Origin: Candidatus Flexicrinis affinis
Lineage (GTDB): Bacteria > Chloroflexota > Anaerolineae > Aggregatilineales > Phototrophicaceae
Assembly: GCA_016716525.1 (NCBI GenBank)
Contig: JADJWE010000001.1
Coordinates: forward strand, 2,046,001-2,110,000
Direction: 5' to 3'
Length of the DNA stretch: 64,000 nucleotides
The translations under genes and the position numbers were made by a program. The notes below the pieces were generated by a model. That model searched no databases, was not told where the DNA came from, and saw only the letters and a program-made list of their open reading frames with translations. Positions 60,982 to 64,000 of the stretch are shown here, piece after piece. Numbering within the stretch: position 1 is the first letter of the stretch; every line of letters begins with the position of its first letter.

Positions 60982-62109
60982 CTAGCTGCGTGAAAGGTAC
61001 TTGTGCATCAGCGTCTGGAAGTGGTGGACGCCGTTCTCGCGCTTGACGCTGAAGCGGCCCTTGTCGTAGGAGCGTGACGTCAAGCCGCGCTGGACAATCT
61101 CGCAAATGGCGATGTCTTCCTGCTGGATTTCGTCGCTGAACTGGATCGTCTGCTGCATCGACTCCCAACCCGCGCCGGTGCCCGGTTCTTCGAAGTACCA
61201 CTCGAAGATCGTGAGCGTCTTTTCGTGGCCGATGGGCAGAATAATGTTGATGCTCATGTTGTCGGGATACACGTTGAGCATCACGTTGGGGAAGATCCAG
61301 TAGTAGAGCGCCTCGGCTTCATCGTCAGTGCGGATGTAGCGCCGGTCGCGGCCCTGAATCTGGCCGTCTTTGGCGGGCCGAATCGGCGCGTACTGCGACG
61401 AATACTCCTCGAACGTGTCGACGCGGTACTGCTCGTAATCAAGCTCGCGGTACAGGCCGGGGTGCGCCGTCGGCACGTGGTAGCCTTCGAGGTAGTTGTC
61501 GACGTAGACCTTCCAGTTGCAGTCGATGAAGTAGTCGCGGCGCTCGAACATGCGCATGTTGCCGATGTTGAAGCCCTTGCGGGCAATCTCCGCAGCGATC
61601 GGCCCATAGCTCGTCTCGGCCATCGGTTTGGCTGCGGGGTCGAGGTTGACAAACACAAACGGTCCCCACGCTTCGACGTTTACCGGCGGCAGACATACCG
61701 AGTCGCTGTCCCAGTTCTTGACGCCTTCGAACTCCGGCGTGCGCAGCAGACGGCCTTCAAGATCATACGTCCAGCCGTGATACATGCACTGCAGCGTCTT
61801 GCGGTTGCCTTTGCCGTTGGCGACGGCCGCGCCGCGATGCCGGCACACGTTGTAGAACGCGCGCAGTTCGCCGTCGACCGTCCGCGTGACGACCAGCGGT
61901 TCGCCGGCCACGTCACACGCGAAGTAATCTCCGGGTCGCGCGACCATCTCGGTGCGTCCTACTGGCTGCCACGTCGTCCAGAAGATCTTCTCTTTCTCGT
62001 GATCGAGGAATGCCGGATCGGTGTACCACCGCGCGGGCATCGTCTCGGCAATCGAAAGGTCGTCGGTGAGGTTGTAGTCGGACAGGTCGAGCGGCGGCAG
62101 CATTGGCAC
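60982..62109 (-). CDS. Rieske non-haem iron oxygenase, large subunit
   Basis: 375 aa. The Rieske [2Fe-2S] centre is Cys89, His91 (CRHRG) and Cys108, His111 (CMYHGW). The catalytic domain has the mononuclear iron motif NWKVYVDNYLEGYHVPTAHP with His211 and His216. Enzymes of this family hydroxylate or demethylate aromatic and quaternary-ammonium substrates using a reductase, which is not encoded here. The GTG at 62109 has AAGGAG 6 nt upstream; an ATG two codons in is possible. It starts 3 bp after the epoxide-hydrolase-like gene. Confidence 0.92.
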   Translation of the reverse strand: MPMLPPLDLSDYNLTDDLSIAETMPARWYTDPAFLDHEKEKIFWTTWQPVGRTEMVARPGDYFACDVAGEPLVVTRTVDGELRAFYNVCRHRGAAVANGKGNRKTLQCMYHGWTYDLEGRLLRTPEFEGVKNWDSDSVCLPPVNVEAWGPFVFVNLDPAAKPMAETSYGPIAAEIARKGFNIGNMRMFERRDYFIDCNWKVYVDNYLEGYHVPTAHPGLYRELDYEQYRVDTFEEYSSQYAPIRPAKDGQIQGRDRRYIRTDDEAEALYYWIFPNVMLNVYPDNMSINIILPIGHEKTLTIFEWYFEEPGTGAGWESMQQTIQFSDEIQQEDIAICEIVQRGLTSRSYDKGRFSVKRENGVHHFQTLMHKYLSRS

Positions 62110-62112
62110 GTT

Positions 62113-63015
62113 CTACTCCTTGGCAAGAAATTCCAGTAGCAGCGAGTTAACCCGCTCTGGTTCTTCGTGCTGTACCCAGTGGGTCGCGTCGTCAATCAAG
62201 ACTAGGCGACCATCGTCACAGAGCTCGACGCTCTGCCGCGCCATTTCAGCGACCAAGAAGCGATCCATGGCGCCCCAAATGACTAGCACTGGCATCGTTA
62301 GGCGCACACTGTCGAGCGCAGGAACACCCGACCTGATCGTTGCGCGATACCAGTTGATCATCGACGTCAGCGCACCGGGTTGTCCCCATGCCCTGCGGTA
62401 CTGTGCCATGTCCTGTTCGGTAAACGTGCCGGGGCGCGCCGACCCGTGAAGCTGCGTCTCCATCGCGCTGAACGAGCGGGCGCTTAACAGTGCTTCCGGA
62501 AGACGCGGAAGCTGGAAGAAGAACATGTACCAGCTGCGCACCATCTGCTTCACACTGGACCGAAGCGTCCGGACGAATACGATTGGATGTGGCACGTTCA
62601 GGATCGCCAGCCTGTGGACACGATCTGGCTGCACCAGCCCGAGCGACCATGCGACGGCAGCGCCAAAGTCATGACCGACAACGTTGGTCTGAGCGTGGCC
62701 GAAGTGATCGAGGATTCCCGTGACATCGGATGTCGCGGCGCTCATCGCGTAGTTGGTGATGCCCGCCGGCTTATCGCTGAGGTTGAACCCGCGTTGATCA
62801 GGCACGATGACGCGGTAGCCAGCCGTCGCCAACGCCGGAATCTGTTTGCGCCATCCGTACCAAAACTCCGGAAAGCCGTGCAGCAGAACCACCGGCTCGC
62901 CATCATCTGGACCCGCGGTGATGACGTGCAGGGCGACGTCATTGACATTGACCCGGTGGTGTTCGATCTGAACGCCGCCCAATGTCTCGATCTGATCCAG
63001 CGGTTCAACCGCCAT
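62113..63015 (-). CDS. Alpha/beta hydrolase, epoxide hydrolase-like
   Basis: 300 aa. HGFPEFWYGWR (oxyanion HGxP) and the nucleophile elbow VVGHDFGAAVAW with Asp116 as nucleophile mark the epoxide hydrolase/haloalkane dehalogenase class. The acid is probably in IWGAMDRF and the base is His279 in DATHWVQHEEP. The cap domain (~135-220) has a Tyr in INWYRA that fits the epoxide-opening role. GGAGAG precedes the ATG. It lies between the HerA-type and Rieske genes in one run. Confidence 0.9.
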   Translation of the reverse strand: MAVEPLDQIETLGGVQIEHHRVNVNDVALHVITAGPDDGEPVVLLHGFPEFWYGWRKQIPALATAGYRVIVPDQRGFNLSDKPAGITNYAMSAATSDVTGILDHFGHAQTNVVGHDFGAAVAWSLGLVQPDRVHRLAILNVPHPIVFVRTLRSSVKQMVRSWYMFFFQLPRLPEALLSARSFSAMETQLHGSARPGTFTEQDMAQYRRAWGQPGALTSMINWYRATIRSGVPALDSVRLTMPVLVIWGAMDRFLVAEMARQSVELCDDGRLVLIDDATHWVQHEEPERVNSLLLEFLAKE

Positions 63016-63028
63016 CGTTCTCTCCGAA

Positions 63029-64000
63029 TTACAGCCTGCGCTGCGAACCGCGGCCCAAACGCATCCGGCTTTCGTTCAGCGACTTGTCGTCCATGTCTTC
63101 GCTGACCGCGGCATAAAAGTCCTGATCGTAGGTGCGCGCCTTGATGACAACTGGCATCGGCACCGCATGGCCCATGATTATCGCCTGCTGCTTGGTGTCG
63201 AGACGTGCCAATACCTCACGGATGTTGGCCGCACCGGACACCCCGTTCAGCACGGCCGAAATGTCGCGCTCGTTGTCGAGCAGGGCCGTCACGCGCGTGC
63301 CGATCTGGCTCATCACCTCTTCGTCGATGCCGCTCGGACGCTGATCGACCACCAGCAGCGTCACTTTGTATTTGCGCAGTTCGCGCGCGATGATTCCGAA
63401 AATCGTCTGGTCAGAAATGCCGGGGTCGAGGAACTTGTGCGCCTCCTCGATGGTGATCACCAGATGCGGCGGCTCAAGTGACGGATCGCCCAGCGCGCGC
63501 TCGACCTTTTCCACGTAGTGCTCGTGGATGCGCCGTGTGATGTAGTTGGCGACGAGGATATAGGCATCGACCGAATTTCCGTAGCGCCCGAACTCGAGGA
63601 TCACCGACTTGCGCTGTTCGGCCAGCAGGTTAATGATCTCCTTGACGCTGTCCGGCACCGGCTGATCGGTCAGGAAGTCCCAACGCTCGAAACGCTCGAC
63701 ACGTCGTTTGAGGCCCAACAGCGTGCCTTCCGCCACCGGCGACTGCTCGGTGACCTCGGCCAAGTCGTCGCGGTCGGCGTCGATCAGCCGCTTGATCCAT
63801 CCCCTGCCCCACAGCTTGCTCAGCGTGTTAGTGGCGTCAAGCATGGCGTCGGTCAGATTCATCGACCCTTTCAGCAGCACGAAGTCCTCAGGCTCGATGT
63901 CGTCGTATGGGATACGCACAACCTGATTGTTGCCCGCGCCGCGACGCCGCGACGACTCTTCGTCCAGCGTCACGATCACGACGTGGCTGGGGAACAACTG
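63029..64000 (-). CDS. HerA-family ATPase/helicase (5' end cut by window edge)
   Basis: 323 C-terminal residues are visible and the frame is open to the right edge; an apparent TTG start at 63997 is not trusted. Walker B LVITIEEAHKF, VDQRPSGIDEEVMSQIG and TRVTALLDNERDISAV match the FtsK-HerA superfamily (HerA/DUF87 type), with the C-terminal MGHAVPMPVVIKAR strand. HerA forms hexameric DNA translocases that work with the NurA nuclease. NurA is not visible, but could lie beyond the edge. The Walker A is outside the window. Confidence 0.87.
   Translation of the reverse strand, partial: QLFPSHVVIVTLDEESSRRRGAGNNQVVRIPYDDIEPEDFVLLKGSMNLTDAMLDATNTLSKLWGRGWIKRLIDADRDDLAEVTEQSPVAEGTLLGLKRRVERFERWDFLTDQPVPDSVKEIINLLAEQRKSVILEFGRYGNSVDAYILVANYITRRIHEHYVEKVERALGDPSLEPPHLVITIEEAHKFLDPGISDQTIFGIIARELRKYKVTLLVVDQRPSGIDEEVMSQIGTRVTALLDNERDISAVLNGVSGAANIREVLARLDTKQQAIIMGHAVPMPVVIKARTYDQDFYAAVSEDMDDKSLNESRMRLGRGSQRRL

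Noticed and set aside
1..64000. tRNA or rRNA genes, CRISPR arrays, insertion sequences, prophage
   Set aside because: No cloverleaf with a TTCGA-type T-loop, no rRNA core sequences, no regularly spaced repeats, and no transposase, integrase or phage structural genes were seen.

Overview
The window is a GC-rich, densely packed chromosomal segment, most consistent with a Chloroflexota bacterium (Anaerolineae-like). This is an inference from overall character: Thr/Pro-rich lipoproteins with LysM repeats, a VanW-family protein, a complete Liv ABC transporter, ArnT/PMT-type membrane glycosyltransferases, a MocR-type regulator, many GTG/TTG starts, and no outer-membrane assembly genes. No rRNA, tRNA, CRISPR array, transposase or phage gene was recognised. 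Codon use and gene density look uniform, so most of the window reads as core chromosome rather than a mobile island.

Layout. 1-4.2 kb (minus): ABC exporter cut by the left edge, GT39-like membrane protein, DUF423 protein. 4.4-5.65 kb (plus): PIG-L deacetylase and a small repeat/TM protein. 5.66-7.63 kb (minus): tgt overlapped by a phosphate-type binding lipoprotein; a VanW gene diverges from tgt across an 18-bp palindrome. 9.6-13.3 kb (minus): ABC-2 exporter operon (ATPase plus two permeases). 13.4-16.4 kb (plus): RmlC-like epimerase, pectinacetylesterase-family secreted hydrolase, threonine-synthase-like PLP enzyme. 16.4-19.6 kb (minus): TerB-like protein, arginase, small unknown protein, GH13 enzyme. 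19.8-22.4 kb (plus): DtxR-family regulator with a candidate operator, coupled to a second GT39-like protein. 22.4-24.2 kb (minus): LysM lipoprotein, Nudix hydrolase, small membrane protein. 24.3-25.7 kb (plus): lipoprotein hydrolase-fold protein and thioesterase; 25.7-27.5 kb (minus): secreted trypsin-like protease with a duplicated C-terminal domain.

27.6-29.5 kb (plus): EtfB-EtfA. 29.5-31.4 kb (minus): MocR regulator and receiver-like protein. 31.6-40.8 kb (plus): argS, AddA-like helicase-nuclease, membrane protein, EPS priming glycosyltransferase, P5C/aldehyde dehydrogenase. 40.8-43.3 kb (minus): pfkA, DUF177, methyltransferase. 43.4-45.8 kb (plus): SH3-LysM protein, methyltransferase, DinB protein. 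45.8-51.9 kb (minus): livJ-livH-livM-livG-livF, with a LivM carrying a large extra N-terminal membrane domain. 52-53.1 kb (plus): secreted propeller-like protein. 53.1-54.1 kb (minus): orphan response regulator and a 58-aa extremely acidic protein. 54.3-55.8 kb (plus): secreted glycoside-hydrolase-like protein. 55.8-58.2 kb (minus): PcrA/UvrD helicase, preceded by a 420-bp region rich in RNA-like structure and regulatory repeats. 58.6-60.8 kb (plus): DsbA-like thioredoxin, HAD hydrolase, TIR-domain protein. 61-64 kb (minus): HerA-type ATPase (cut by the right edge), epoxide-hydrolase-like enzyme, Rieske oxygenase.

Functionally the genes describe a heterotroph that takes up branched-chain amino acids (Liv), can break down arginine (arginase plus P5C dehydrogenase), acts on polysaccharide outside the cell, builds glycosylated surface polymers and repairs DNA (AddA-like, PcrA, HerA). 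Genes are very tightly spaced: same-strand neighbours often overlap by 4 bp (ATGA/GTGA). Convergent pairs either share stop-codon bases (CTAG or CTAA), abut within 1-10 bp, or are separated by strong hairpins. The least explained parts are the 58.2-58.6 kb structured intergenic region, the LivM fusion, the acidic microprotein and the TIR protein with an unrecognised N-terminal domain.
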